This document shows, piece by piece, positions 52,001-60,543 of a DNA stretch of 64,000 bases. The DNA is taken from contig NZ_CP041335.1 of the NCBI RefSeq assembly GCF_008033135.1, forward strand, positions 1,617,925 to 1,681,924, read 5' to 3'. The translations under genes were made by a program, and so were the position numbers. Positions within the stretch are counted from its first letter, which is position 1, and each line of letters begins with the position of its first letter. The DNA is from Chitinolyticbacter meiyuanensis. Its GTDB lineage: Bacteria > Pseudomonadota > Gammaproteobacteria > Burkholderiales > Chitinibacteraceae. The notes below the pieces were generated by a model, which was given only the letters and a program-made list of their open reading frames with translations, did not search any database and was not told where the DNA came from.

Positions 52001-52271
52001 ACTGGCGGATTTCCGCCGGCGTGACTTCGGCGATTTCCACCTGCGTCATCTGGCCGACCTTCTCGGCCAGCGACATCGTGGCGAGCAGTGCATCGATCTT
52101 GCCCTCAATGACGGGGTCGCGCGGGATTGCGCTGTTGATCTTGGGCCAATCCTTCAAATCACTGCTCGGCGGGGTGGTGGGCGTGTCCGGATCTTGCTGA
52201 ATGCAGCCGGCCAACGCCAGCGTGGCGAGCGCGGCGGCTGTGAGCCGCCAACGCCATGACATCGGTTCCAT
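49065..52271 (-). CDS. GH3-family beta-glycosidase lipoprotein with accessory C-terminal domains
   Basis: A 1068-residue protein. A lipoprotein signal (LTAAALATLALAGCIQQD) precedes a GH3 barrel with GYDAVHGHNNV-type segment (WGTDAVHGHNNVRGA), KHFIGDGGTDLGKDQG, and the nucleophile aspartate in GLVVSDWNGNG. A GH3 C-terminal domain follows (NNGNVLPLSRDAKILVAGKSADSL), then two beta-sandwich modules (about 700-1060). Those resemble ExoP-type domains and bind glycans or stabilise the enzyme. It probably removes glucose or similar units from beta-glucans or chitin-related oligomers. GGAG lies seven bases before the ATG. A perfect LacI-type site is 74 bases upstream. Confidence 0.93.
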   Translation of the reverse strand: MEPMSWRWRLTAAALATLALAGCIQQDPDTPTTPPSSDLKDWPKINSAIPRDPVIEGKIDALLATMSLAEKVGQMTQVEIAEVTPAEIRQYHIGSVLNGGGSFPNQNKAASVADWLALADSLWDASMDPANPHQIPLMWGTDAVHGHNNVRGATMFPHNIGLGAARDPELLRRIAEVTAREVAATGIDWAFAPTLAVVRDDRWGRTYEGFGEHPEIVASYGGKIIEGLQGKLGKDAKSNERVIATAKHFIGDGGTDLGKDQGVTIATEKELINVHGKGYYPALNAGAQTVMASFSSWKDKAAGENAKAYKMHGNKYLLTDVLKTKMGFDGLVVSDWNGNGQVTTDNSDSPRNCSNSDCPQAINAGIDMVMVPYRAEWKAFIANTIASVQSGEISQARIDDAVRRILRVKYRAGLFDKPKPSARLTVHEVGTPANRAVAREAVQKSLVLLKNNGNVLPLSRDAKILVAGKSADSLSNQTGGWSLSWQGTGNVNADFGGGTTLWAAVQKIAPKAVLDTSTNGALADASFDAALVVIGETPYAEGIGDLGKNKTLELAKLRPEDIALIDALKAKGVKKIVTVLYSGRPLYANKELNRSDAFVAAWLPGTEGDGLADVLFRSTSGAVNLDFHGKLSYSWPGAACQTPVNVGDAEYAPQFRYGYGLSYAKGAELAALDETSADVGCGITGGGGTADNPIAFFDRGNADGWNMKVAAPSQWSGVPITQASSASTSTPNGEITATPVDDKNGIQWGAVKVTWNNAEGQLYIQSVVESETQNLQAYLNAGGALVFDARVGVAPTASVKARIDCVYPCIGEIDVTTAVKALPVGSWSEVAIPLQCFADKGTDYTSINTPMLLYSSGQFELSVANVRWEPNRAGNVPCDGASADPVTVLTANRDVFVNGNADPALFDNPGSWSYGGGTIALDANVNVGGEKVVDVTFNALKEGGGNGSIFFPVKSPNLIDVSGSAATGGVSFEIRVLDYGGSTQPFWVKLVCERKPDSCRTGDLTTLVGRPAVGVWTTVKLPFSGAGYDASWNPAKLSSVLELLPAWDDQAGNIHFQIRRVRLLTQLN

Positions 52272-52344
52272 GGTATCTCCTGGCTGGGGTGAAGGCTGTA
52301 CGGCGAGGAGCGGGGTGCTGCTTTATTCTTGCAGCGCCTCATTG

Positions 52345-52358
52345 TGAAAGCGCTTTCA
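52345..52358. promoter_or_regulatory. LacI-family operator
   Basis: TGAAAGCGCTTTCA, a perfect 14-base palindrome with the central CG typical of LacI/GalR-family operators. It lies between the divergent GH3 gene (start 52271) and the LacI gene (start 52527), so it should control the GH3 gene and perhaps its own regulator. Confidence 0.85.
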
Positions 52359-52526
52359 AATATGCATGTTATGACAGCAATGTGCAAGACCTGTGCATGA
52401 TTGAATGGATGACCGGTGAATCCAGTGCGATGTGCGCAATTTTGGTGCGGCATCGAAGCTGCAACAGCGCCAGCGGGGATGCCGGCTGGCTTGACGCCAT
52501 GCCGGACAGATGCCGAGAATGCCCGG

Positions 52527-53537
52527 ATGAACGATAGAGCCACGATCACGCTGGAACAGGTCGCCCGCAAGGCGGGGGTGTCGCCCAGCACCGTTTCGCG
52601 CATTCTCAATGGCACGGCCAAGGTCAGCGACGCCAAGCGCCAACGGGTGGAAGCCGCGATCTCCGCGCTCAACTACCGCCCCAATGTGATGGCGCAGAAC
52701 CTGGCGCGCGGCCGCTCGATGACGGTGGGCGTGATCACCCAGGACATTGCCAGCCCGTTCTATAGCGAATCGCTGAAGGGCATCGAGGCCGAGCTCGCCG
52801 GCAGTGGCTATGCGCCGCTGTTCGTCAGCGGCCACTGGAACGAGGCGGATGAGATCGACGGCGTGACGCTGTTGGTCGACCGCCGGGTGGATGGCCTGAT
52901 CGTGCTGACCGGCATGCTGCCGGACGAGATACTGGTCGAGACCGCCGAACGGGTGCCGCTGGTGGTGACCGGCCGCCAGCTGGCTGCGCCGCGCGTGCTG
53001 TCGCTCGATATCGACCACGAGGCTGGCGCCTACACCGCCACCCGCTACCTGATCGACCTCGGCCATCGCCGCATCGCCCATCTTTCTGGTGTGCAGGGCC
53101 ACCCCGATGCCCGGGCACGATTGGCTGGCTATCGGCGCGCGCTCGAGCAGTCGGGGATCACCTACGATGAGCGACTGGTGGTCGACGCACAATTCAACGA
53201 GGAAGGCGGCCTTGCTGCGATCGAGCATCTGATCGGCAACGGCATCGATTTCAGCGCTGTGTTTGCCGCCAATGACCAGTCTGCGATCGGTGCGCGGCTC
53301 GCGCTGTACCGCCGGGGCATCGCCGTGCCAGGGCAGGTCTCGCTGGTCGGCTTCGACGATTTGCCCGGCTCGACCTATTGCACGCCGCCGCTGACCACAG
53401 TGCGCCAGCCTGCCTACGAAATCGGTCGCCGCGCGGTGCGCGCGCTGCTCGACATGATCGATGGCAAGCCGAGCCCCGATCTCGGCCTGTCGGTGGAATT
53501 GATCGTCCGTGAATCGGCGGCAGCCGTCACAGGCTGA
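52527..53537 (+). CDS. LacI-family transcriptional regulator
   Basis: A 336-residue protein. The N-terminal HTH (ATITLEQVARKAGVSPSTVSRILNGTAKVSDAKRQRVEAAI) and hinge region (NYRPNVMAQNLARGRSMTVGVI) are canonical. The following sensor domain has the periplasmic-binding fold. It should bind the palindrome at 52345 and respond to a sugar, probably the glucoside or its products. The frame is open further upstream, but the ATG at 52527 gives the standard N-terminus. Confidence 0.92.
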   Translation: MNDRATITLEQVARKAGVSPSTVSRILNGTAKVSDAKRQRVEAAISALNYRPNVMAQNLARGRSMTVGVITQDIASPFYSESLKGIEAELAGSGYAPLFVSGHWNEADEIDGVTLLVDRRVDGLIVLTGMLPDEILVETAERVPLVVTGRQLAAPRVLSLDIDHEAGAYTATRYLIDLGHRRIAHLSGVQGHPDARARLAGYRRALEQSGITYDERLVVDAQFNEEGGLAAIEHLIGNGIDFSAVFAANDQSAIGARLALYRRGIAVPGQVSLVGFDDLPGSTYCTPPLTTVRQPAYEIGRRAVRALLDMIDGKPSPDLGLSVELIVRESAAAVTG

Positions 53538-53692
53538 GGAATAAAGGCGGCCCAGCCGCCCATGGACGGGGAACCGGACCCCGATCCATGCGTGCATGTA
53601 AAAAATAATCCGGTTGTGGATGGACACGGGCCTCGCCCGTGCATCGCCGTACCGCATGGTGGCGCGCAGAACCACCTGTAGGAGCGAATGCA
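53538..53692. promoter_or_regulatory. Upstream region of the sugar ABC transporter
   Basis: 155 bases between the regulator and the transporter genes. It has an ACGGGC-ctc-GCCCGT hairpin (53625-53640) and no copy of the TGAAAGCGCTTTCA site. AGGAG lies before the binding-protein ATG at 53693. Whether the transporter has its own promoter or reads from the regulator promoter is not clear from sequence. Confidence 0.35.
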
Positions 53693-54937
53693 ATGAAGCT
53701 GGATCGCATGCTGGCCACCCTGCTGCTGGGGTTGGCTGCTGCTGGCGGCTGCCGGGCGGGAGAGGCCCTGGTGGTCGCGACCTATCCCAACCTCGATCGC
53801 GTGGTCAGGTTGGTCGAGCCTGTCTGGCGCCAGCGTCATCCGGATGTCCCGATCAAACTGGTGGCTCGCAGCTATGCCGACCACCACACTGCCATGACCA
53901 CGGCGCTTGCCGCCGGCAGTGGCCTGCCGGACCTGATGGCGATCGAGGTGAGCTACGTGGCGCGGTTCGCCGCATCGGGGGCGTTGACTGATCTCAATGC
54001 GCCGCCGTTTTCCGCCGAGCGCTGGCGCGACGACTATCCCCGTTATGCCTGGGCTCAGGCGAGCTCGGGCAAGCGACTGGCCGCGTTGCCGGTCGACATC
54101 GGTCCCGGCACGCTGTTCTACCGGCAGGACCTGCTCGCTGCTGCCGGGGTGAAGGACGACGCGCTATCTCGCTCGTGGGAGAGCTACCTCGACGCGGGCC
54201 GCAAGCTCAAGGCGCGCAGCGTCTACCTGATGGCGCACGCGCGCGATCTGAAGGATCTCTACCTGCGGGCCAACCTCAAGGATGGCGAGGGCGTGTATTT
54301 CGACGGTGCCGGCAAGCCGCAGGTGCGTTCGCCGCGTTTCGAGAAAGCGTTCGAGCTGGCGCTCACCGCACGCAAGGCCGGGCTCGACGCGCGACTAGGC
54401 GCCTACAGCACCGCCTGGGGCGACGCGATCCGCAAGGGGCGCATCGCCACCCAAGCCAGCGGCAGCTGGATGGCCGGGCACCTGGAAACCTGGCTCGCGC
54501 CGCAGACACGCGGCCTGTGGCGGGTGACCGCGATGCCGGCGGGCGCGCACGCCACCTGGGGGGGCTCGTTCTACGCCATCCCGCAGGCCAGCAAGCAAAA
54601 GGCGCTGGCCTGGGAGCTGCTGCAACTCCTGGCCCACGACAGGGATACCCAGCTGGCCGCGCTGAAGAACAAGGAAGTGAACGCGTTCCCGGCGCTGATC
54701 GCTGCGCAGGATGACCCGCTGTTCGCTTCGCCAGTCGAATTCCTCGGCGGACAACGCGCCTGGCTGCTGTGGCGGGCCAGCGCCAATGCTGTGCCGGCGC
54801 TGGCGGCGAACCGCAACGACGCGCTGGCCGAGGAGATCGTCAACAACGAGCTCGATGCAGTGCTGCTGCAGGGCAAATCGATCGCCACCGCGCTTGCCGA
54901 TGCCGAGCGCCAGATCGTGCGCCGGGCGCGGCGCTGA
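53693..54937 (+). CDS. Sugar ABC transporter substrate-binding protein
   Basis: A 414-residue protein with a signal peptide (MLATLLLGLAAAGGCRAG) and the COG1653 fold: LVVATYPNLDRVVRLVEPVWRQRHPDVPIKLVARSYADHHTAMTTALAAGSGLPDLMAIEV. The mature part begins near GEALVVATY. It is followed by two permease genes. The binding partner is probably a gluco- or chito-oligosaccharide, given the neighbouring GH3. Confidence 0.9.
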   Translation: MKLDRMLATLLLGLAAAGGCRAGEALVVATYPNLDRVVRLVEPVWRQRHPDVPIKLVARSYADHHTAMTTALAAGSGLPDLMAIEVSYVARFAASGALTDLNAPPFSAERWRDDYPRYAWAQASSGKRLAALPVDIGPGTLFYRQDLLAAAGVKDDALSRSWESYLDAGRKLKARSVYLMAHARDLKDLYLRANLKDGEGVYFDGAGKPQVRSPRFEKAFELALTARKAGLDARLGAYSTAWGDAIRKGRIATQASGSWMAGHLETWLAPQTRGLWRVTAMPAGAHATWGGSFYAIPQASKQKALAWELLQLLAHDRDTQLAALKNKEVNAFPALIAAQDDPLFASPVEFLGGQRAWLLWRASANAVPALAANRNDALAEEIVNNELDAVLLQGKSIATALADAERQIVRRARR

Positions 54938-54943
54938 CGCGAC

Positions 54944-55855
54944 ATGAACGCGCCGCGCTGCTCGCTGGCGCCCTATGCCTTTCTGGCACCGTTCTTCGCG
55001 TTGTTCGCGGGTTTCGTGCTGTTGCCATTGGCCAGCACGGCGGGGCTGTCGTTGTTCCGCTGGAACCCAACGGAGGGCTGGCAAGCGCTTACCTTCGTCG
55101 GCTTCGAGAACTATGCCTTCGTGCTGGACGACCCGTGGTTCTGGCACACGCTGCGTACCAGCGCCTGGCTGACCCTGGTGGGCGGCCTGCCACAGCACCT
55201 CTTGGCGCTGCCGCTGGCTTGGTTGGTGTGGCGCCACGCCGGGCGTGGCCAGGCGCTGGTGTCCGGCATTTATTTCCTGCCTTTCGTGACCTCCAGCGTG
55301 GCGGTCGCGCTGGCGTTCTCCACGTTGTTCGCCAGCGATACCGGCCTTGCCAACCAGCTGCTGGCCACGCTGCGCGGCTGGCCGGGGCTCAGCCTATTGC
55401 TGCCTGCCGAGGCCGTGCACTGGCTGTCCGAGCCTGATGCCGCGCGCTGGGTGGTGGCCATGCTGATGTTCTGGCGCTACCTCGGCTGGAACCTGGTGCT
55501 TTACTTGGCTGCGCTGCAGGTATTGCCGGAAGACGGCTTCGAGGCCGCCACGCTCGATGGGGCCAGCGGCTGGCAGCAGTTTCGCCATATCGCGCTGCCG
55601 CAGCTGCGGCCGACCATCGCCTTCGCGGTGACGCTGACCTGGATCGGTGGGCTGCAGCTCTTTGACGAGCCATTGATCCTGGCGCAGGACGGCCGGGCGG
55701 GTGCGGCGCAGACCACGGCGATCTACGTGTACCGCAACGCTTTCGAATACGGCGATTTCGGCGCGGCTGCAGCGATGGCCTGGCTGCTGCTGGCGCTGAT
55801 CGCAGTTGGCGCCGCGCTGCTGTTGTGGCTGTTGCGCACACGGGAACCCGCATGA
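54944..55855 (+). CDS. Sugar ABC transporter permease, MalF/UgpA type
   Basis: A 303-residue protein with six membrane segments and the EAA loop (LPEDGFEAATLDGASGWQQFRHIALPQLRP). It begins six bases after the binding-protein stop. Its stop overlaps the next start (ATGA). Confidence 0.92.
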   Translation: MNAPRCSLAPYAFLAPFFALFAGFVLLPLASTAGLSLFRWNPTEGWQALTFVGFENYAFVLDDPWFWHTLRTSAWLTLVGGLPQHLLALPLAWLVWRHAGRGQALVSGIYFLPFVTSSVAVALAFSTLFASDTGLANQLLATLRGWPGLSLLLPAEAVHWLSEPDAARWVVAMLMFWRYLGWNLVLYLAALQVLPEDGFEAATLDGASGWQQFRHIALPQLRPTIAFAVTLTWIGGLQLFDEPLILAQDGRAGAAQTTAIYVYRNAFEYGDFGAAAAMAWLLLALIAVGAALLLWLLRTREPA

Positions 55856-56664
55856 AGCGGCTGCTTGCCTGGGGCCTGATCGGTGCCGGCGCGCTCACCA
55901 TGCTGGCGCCGTTCTGGCTGATGCTGGTGTATGCCAGCCATGGCAAGGGTGCACTGTTCGACGCGATGCCACCGCTGTGGTTCGGCGATCAAACCGGCGT
56001 GAACCTCAGCTTGCTGTTCGGCCAACTGCCGTTCTGGCGCAATCTCGCGCTGAGTTTCTATGTGGCGGCGATGAGCACAGTGCTGGCGCTGGTGCTGTGC
56101 AGCAGCGCTGGTTTTGCCTTCGCCGTCTACCGCTTTCCCGGCCGCCGGCTGCTGTTCGCCTTGGTGCTGGCTGGCATGCTGCTGCCCCCGTATATGGCGA
56201 TGATCCCGAGCTATATGCTGATCGATGCGCTGGGCTGGATCGATACTCCGCGCGCGTTGTGGCTGCCGACGGCCGCCTGCGCACTGGGCGTGTTCCTGAT
56301 GCGGCAATACATCGCCAGTATCGTACCGGCGAACACGCTGGATGCCGCCCGCATCGATGGCTGCAGCGAATGGCAGCTATTCCGCCACGTGGTGTTGCCG
56401 CAATGCGGCCCGGCATTGGCGACGCTGGCGCTGATCGTGTTCGTGTCGTCGTGGAACAATTTCATCATGCCGCTCACCGTGCTGCGCACGCCTGAGATGT
56501 ATACGGTGCCACTGGCGCTGCGCAGCCTGCAGAACCCCACCAACACCGAATGGGGTACTGTGATGGCGGGCGCTGCACTGGCGTCGCTGCCGCTGATGCT
56601 GCTGTTCGCTTGCACCGCCCGCCGCATGATGAGCGGGATGATGGCCGGCGTGCCGCGCGACTGA
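55852..56664 (+). CDS. Sugar ABC transporter permease, MalG/UgpE type
   Basis: A 270-residue permease, with the EAA loop in IVPANTLDAARIDGCSEWQLFRHVVLPQCGP and five to six membrane helices. It pairs with the upstream permease. No ATPase gene of the MalK/MsmX type follows within the window; the ATPase must be shared with another transporter. Confidence 0.92.
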   Translation: MKRLLAWGLIGAGALTMLAPFWLMLVYASHGKGALFDAMPPLWFGDQTGVNLSLLFGQLPFWRNLALSFYVAAMSTVLALVLCSSAGFAFAVYRFPGRRLLFALVLAGMLLPPYMAMIPSYMLIDALGWIDTPRALWLPTAACALGVFLMRQYIASIVPANTLDAARIDGCSEWQLFRHVVLPQCGPALATLALIVFVSSWNNFIMPLTVLRTPEMYTVPLALRSLQNPTNTEWGTVMAGAALASLPLMLLFACTARRMMSGMMAGVPRD

Positions 56665-56744
56665 GCTTGCATTGCGATGGCGCCTGCCCCATCTGCAAGC
56701 CAGCTGCAGCTCGCCTTTAAGCCCACTCGTCATCGGATCGCCGC

Positions 56745-57335
56745 GTGAACTACCTTGCCCATCTCTATCTCGCCGGCCCCGCAGCCGCCGACCGCGTCGG
56801 CGGGCTGATGGGCGATTTCGTGCGTGGGCTCTTGCCCGGCGTATTGCCGGCCGATCTGGCTGCTGGCGTGGCGCTGCATCGTGCCATCGATGCCTGGGCC
56901 GACACCCATCCGGCTTTCCAGGCCAGCCGTGCCCGGGTGAGCACGGCGCGGCGGCGTGTGGCCGGCATCATGGTCGACCTGTTCTACGATCATTTCCTCG
57001 CTCATGGCTGGCAGCGCCATCACGACCTGCCTTTGATCACGTTTACCGCGCTGGCTTATGCCGAGACGGCAGCACGCGCCGAGGCCCTGCCGGAACGCTT
57101 GGCGCAGCAGCTGCCGAATATGCGGCAGTACGACTGGCTGGCGTCCTACGCCGACCCGGCCAACATCGGCTACGCGCTGGATCGCATGGCGCAGCGTTTG
57201 CGCCAGCCCAACCCCTTGGTGGGGTCCGGCGAGGAGTTGCTGCGCGACTACACCGGGTTTGCCGCCGATTTCGCTGTCTTCCTGCCCGATGCCGTGCGCT
57301 TTGCCGAGGAACACCGGCGCACCCGGCCAGCTTGA
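56745..57335 (+). CDS. ACP phosphodiesterase, AcpH/DUF479 type
   Basis: A 196-residue protein from GTG at 56745. The family pattern is MNYLAHLYLAGPAAADRVGGLMGDFVRG, then LHRAIDAWADTHPAF and GIMVDLFYDHFLAHGW. Metal-binding His/Asp residues of the HD-like fold are visible. It removes the phosphopantetheine arm from acyl carrier protein. It overlaps no neighbour. Confidence 0.85.
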   Translation: MNYLAHLYLAGPAAADRVGGLMGDFVRGLLPGVLPADLAAGVALHRAIDAWADTHPAFQASRARVSTARRRVAGIMVDLFYDHFLAHGWQRHHDLPLITFTALAYAETAARAEALPERLAQQLPNMRQYDWLASYADPANIGYALDRMAQRLRQPNPLVGSGEELLRDYTGFAADFAVFLPDAVRFAEEHRRTRPA

Positions 57336-57336
57336 G

Positions 57337-57723
57337 CTAACCGAGACGCGCGCTGTGCGCGGCCAGCAGCTCCCGCAGTATCGAGCGATGGCAGCGTGCC
57401 TCATCCTCGCAGTAGCAGCCCACCGAGAAATTGCTGTGTTGCGACAGTGCCGCCAGCAGTGCCAGTGTGTGCTTGTTCTCCGGTGTGGCCATTTCGGCCC
57501 GATAGTGCCGGGCGAAGGTGGCCCATTCGGCTGGCGTTTCCGCGGCCTGCGCCTGTTTCACCAACTCTGCGCTGGGCGCGAGATTGGGATACCAGACGTC
57601 ATACCAGTCCTGGCTGGCGAACTCGTGCTTGGGCACGCCGCGCGGCGGCCGGCGCACAGTGCCGATGCGCAGCCCCTCGCCGGGTAGGCGCGGGCTGCCG
57701 AGACGGACGATGCGAACACTCAT
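57337..57723 (-). CDS. DUF488-family protein
   Basis: About 128 residues from an ATG at 57723 with GGAG seven bases upstream. The protein starts MSVRIVRLGSPRLPGEGLRIGTVRRPPRGV and carries the family's YDVWYPNLAPSAELVKQ and the Cys-rich VGCYCEDEARCHRSILRELL. The function is not established. Confidence 0.8.
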   Translation of the reverse strand: MSVRIVRLGSPRLPGEGLRIGTVRRPPRGVPKHEFASQDWYDVWYPNLAPSAELVKQAQAAETPAEWATFARHYRAEMATPENKHTLALLAALSQHSNFSVGCYCEDEARCHRSILRELLAAHSARLG

Positions 57724-57887
57724 GCGTTGCTCCTGCAAGGGATAGGCCATCTTCGGCCGACGCCCGCCTGCTGTTCAAGCCTCGACACGACCTGTGGTCG
57801 GCTGACAGCCGCTGTGCAAGCTGGCGGCAACCTCTTTGCAATGATGCGGCATGACGATGGGTTTTCCCCCAGCGCAGGAGCGCCGTC

Positions 57888-58940
57888 ATGCCGCACGACA
57901 TCAGCTTTGCCAGCTTCAACCTCTACAACTTGCAGTTGCCTGGTCTTGCCACCCATCCTGGTGCTGCGCCGTTCACCGAGGAATCGTATGCCCGGCGGCT
58001 TGGCTGGGCAGGCGATCTGCTGAAGGCGGCGGATGCCGATGTGATCGCGTTCCAGGAGCTGTGGTCACGCCAGGCGCTGGTCGACCTGTTCGAGCGCAGC
58101 GGCCTCGCTGCCGACTACCAACTGTGCTTCATCGCCAACGACTGGTACGACATTGCGGTAGCGGCTGCCGTAAAGCGGCCGTGGGTCATCAAGGGGCAGC
58201 AGCTGCACAAGCGCTTCCCGGAAGCGTTCCGGCTGCTCAAGCGCGGCCATGGCGAGGCAGGGGCCGATACACATCGTACCGACGACGATATCGATGTGCA
58301 GATCGACATCTTCTCGCGCACCGTGCTGCAGCTCACCGTGGGCAAGGAAGAGGCGGGGGCGCCTGAACTGGACGTGTTCTGTACCCACCTCAAGTCCAAG
58401 CTGGCGACGCAGCTCGACAAGCCGGAGCAGCAGGACGACGCATTGAAGCCGCATCGCGCCGCGCTGGGCGCGGCATTGTCGACGGTGCGCCGCACGGCCG
58501 AGGCGGCTGCGCTGCGCATGATCCTCACCGGCCTGATGAAGGGCTCCGACCGCGCCGTGGCGGTGATCGGCGATTTCAACGACGGCAACCATTCCAACAC
58601 GCTGTCCATCCTCACTGGCCAGCCGGCCTATCGGCAGTACTACGCACACCGTGCCGGCATCAGCAGTGATGCCGGGCTGTATTCGGCGAGCTTTCTGCAG
58701 GCGCTGGGCGATTTCCAGGACGTGGCCTACTCGCACATCCACCAGGGCGTGCGCGAGCAACTGGATCATGTGCTGGTGTCCGAGCAGTTCTATGACCATT
58801 CAAAGCACCGGCTGTGGTCATTTCACGATCAGCGCATCTGGAACGACCATGTGGTGGAGGAAGGGCCGAATGGCCCGGCACGCACTACCAGCGATCACGG
58901 CATCGTGCGGGCGCGGTTCGATTGGCAGGGACCGCAGTGA
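57888..58940 (+). CDS. Endonuclease/exonuclease/phosphatase family protein
   Basis: A 350-residue protein. It begins MPHDISFASFNLYNLQLPG and carries the metal-binding residues of the EEP fold: Glu in VIAFQELW, the GDFNDGNHSN segment and TTSDHGIVRARF at the C-terminus. The fold covers DNases, phosphatases and sphingomyelinases, so the substrate is open. There is no signal peptide. Confidence 0.85.
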   Translation: MPHDISFASFNLYNLQLPGLATHPGAAPFTEESYARRLGWAGDLLKAADADVIAFQELWSRQALVDLFERSGLAADYQLCFIANDWYDIAVAAAVKRPWVIKGQQLHKRFPEAFRLLKRGHGEAGADTHRTDDDIDVQIDIFSRTVLQLTVGKEEAGAPELDVFCTHLKSKLATQLDKPEQQDDALKPHRAALGAALSTVRRTAEAAALRMILTGLMKGSDRAVAVIGDFNDGNHSNTLSILTGQPAYRQYYAHRAGISSDAGLYSASFLQALGDFQDVAYSHIHQGVREQLDHVLVSEQFYDHSKHRLWSFHDQRIWNDHVVEEGPNGPARTTSDHGIVRARFDWQGPQ

Positions 58941-58957
58941 GTCATCGCGGCAAAAAC

Positions 58958-58984
58958 AAAAAGACCGCGGCGACGCGGTCTTTT
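58958..58984. terminator. Bidirectional terminator
   Basis: AAAAAGACCGCG-gcga-CGCGGTCTTTT, 18 bases after the phosphatase-family gene and before the 3' end of the leftward MFS gene. Confidence 0.85.
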
Positions 58985-59000
58985 GCTAGGGGCCGCAGCC

Positions 59001-60320
59001 TCAGGCAGCGGCACTTGCCAGCGTATCGTTGCGGCGGCCGGTTCCGGGAATCGGTACCAGTGCGCACACCATGCCCAGCACGCTAAGGGCGGCCACGTAG
59101 TGCGCCGGGGCGAGGGCATCGGTCTTGAGCCACAGCGTCAGCATCACCGGGGTGAGGCCGCCAAAGATGGCATAGGCGACGTTGTAGCTGAAGGACAGCC
59201 CGGAGAAGCGCACCACGGCCGGGTAGGCGCGTACCAGCACGTAGGGAATCGCGCCGACGGTGCCGACGAAGAAACCGGTCAGCGCATAGCTCGCCACCAG
59301 TTGCGTCGGTGAGGTGGGCAGGTGGCCGTAGAACAGATAGCTGGTGGCAAGCAGGCCGAGGCTACCCAGGCCCAGCGTCAGCTTGCTGCCGAAGCGATCT
59401 GCCGCCATGCCGAACAGCACACAGCCGATGGTCAGCATCACGATGGCCACGCTGTTGGCCTGCAGCGCCAAGGCTGGTGCCACGGCGAACTGTTTTTGCA
59501 GATAGGTCGGCGTGAACAGGATGACGACGACGATGGCCGCCGACAGCACCCAGGTCAGCAGCATCGACAGCACCACGGCGGGCAGGTGCTTTTTCAGGAT
59601 GAACTTCAGCGGCAGGCCGTCGGCCAGCGCCTTGCGCGCCTGCATCTCACGGAACACCGGCGTTTCCTCGAGAAAGCGCCGCAGGTAGACCGCGAACAGG
59701 CCGAATACCCCGCCGAGCAGGAAGGGGATGCGCCATGCCCAGTCGTGCACCTCGGTCTGGCTGAAGCTGCTGTTGATCACGGTGGCGATCAGCGAGCCTA
59801 GCAGGATGCCTGCGGTGAGCCCAGCGGTCAGCGTGCCGACGGCCAAGCCGGTATGGCGCGCCGGTACGTGCTCGGAGACGAACACCCAGGCGCCGGGCAC
59901 CTCGCCACCGATGGCTGCGCCCTGCAGCACGCGGAACAGCAGCAGCAACAGCGGTGCGGCGATGCCGACGCTGGCGTAGGTGGGCAACAGGCCCATCGCC
60001 AGCGTCGGCAACGCCATCATGAAGATGGACAGCGTGAACATGCGCTTGCGACCCAACAGGTCGCCGAAGTGGGCAATGATGATGCCGCCCAGCGGCCGGG
60101 CCAGATAACCGGCGGCGAAGATGCCGAAGGTCTGCAGTTGGCGCAGCCAGTCCGGCATCTCGGGCGGAAAGAACAGCGCGCCGAGCACGGCGGCGAAGAA
60201 CACGAAGACGACAAAGTCGTAGAACTCCAGCGCGCCGCCGAGTGCGGCGAGCGACAGGGTCTTGTAGTCGTTGCGATTGAGGCCGCGCGAGGCGGGTTCG
60301 AACTGGGTTTCGGCGGTCAT
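59001..60320 (-). CDS. MFS transporter, MHS family (organic acid/betaine type)
   Basis: A 439-residue protein from an ATG at 60320. It has twelve membrane segments. The motif DFVVFVFFAAVLGALFF and the loop GGIIIAHFGDLLGRKRMFTLSI mark the MHS subfamily, whose members take up osmolytes, dicarboxylates or aromatic acids. The family's GGEVPGAWVFVSEHVPARHTGLAVG follows. The substrate is unknown. The frame is open further upstream, but with no family similarity. Confidence 0.88.
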   Translation of the reverse strand: MTAETQFEPASRGLNRNDYKTLSLAALGGALEFYDFVVFVFFAAVLGALFFPPEMPDWLRQLQTFGIFAAGYLARPLGGIIIAHFGDLLGRKRMFTLSIFMMALPTLAMGLLPTYASVGIAAPLLLLLFRVLQGAAIGGEVPGAWVFVSEHVPARHTGLAVGTLTAGLTAGILLGSLIATVINSSFSQTEVHDWAWRIPFLLGGVFGLFAVYLRRFLEETPVFREMQARKALADGLPLKFILKKHLPAVVLSMLLTWVLSAAIVVVILFTPTYLQKQFAVAPALALQANSVAIVMLTIGCVLFGMAADRFGSKLTLGLGSLGLLATSYLFYGHLPTSPTQLVASYALTGFFVGTVGAIPYVLVRAYPAVVRFSGLSFSYNVAYAIFGGLTPVMLTLWLKTDALAPAHYVAALSVLGMVCALVPIPGTGRRNDTLASAAA

Positions 60321-60543
60321 GGCGGACTCGGCAGGTGTTGGGCAAGGCCGCGTCGGGTGCGACGTGCACGGTCGAGGCGTCAGCCAGTCCGGGTGGGAGG
60401 GCTGCAACATGCCCCCAATCGGAGCGACCCGCCTCGATCCGGTGCGGGGATGCGCGATTCTAAGGCGCGCCGCGTCTGGCGTGCCATCGGGGTAAACGTC
60501 AGCGTTGCTGAAATAGTTCAGTGGTGTAACGGCTCGGCGCCGT

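Noticed and set aside
50130..52259. 709-codon plus-strand frame opposite the GH3 gene
   Set aside because: It is antisense to an intact GH3 enzyme with its own signal peptide, ribosome-binding site and operator.
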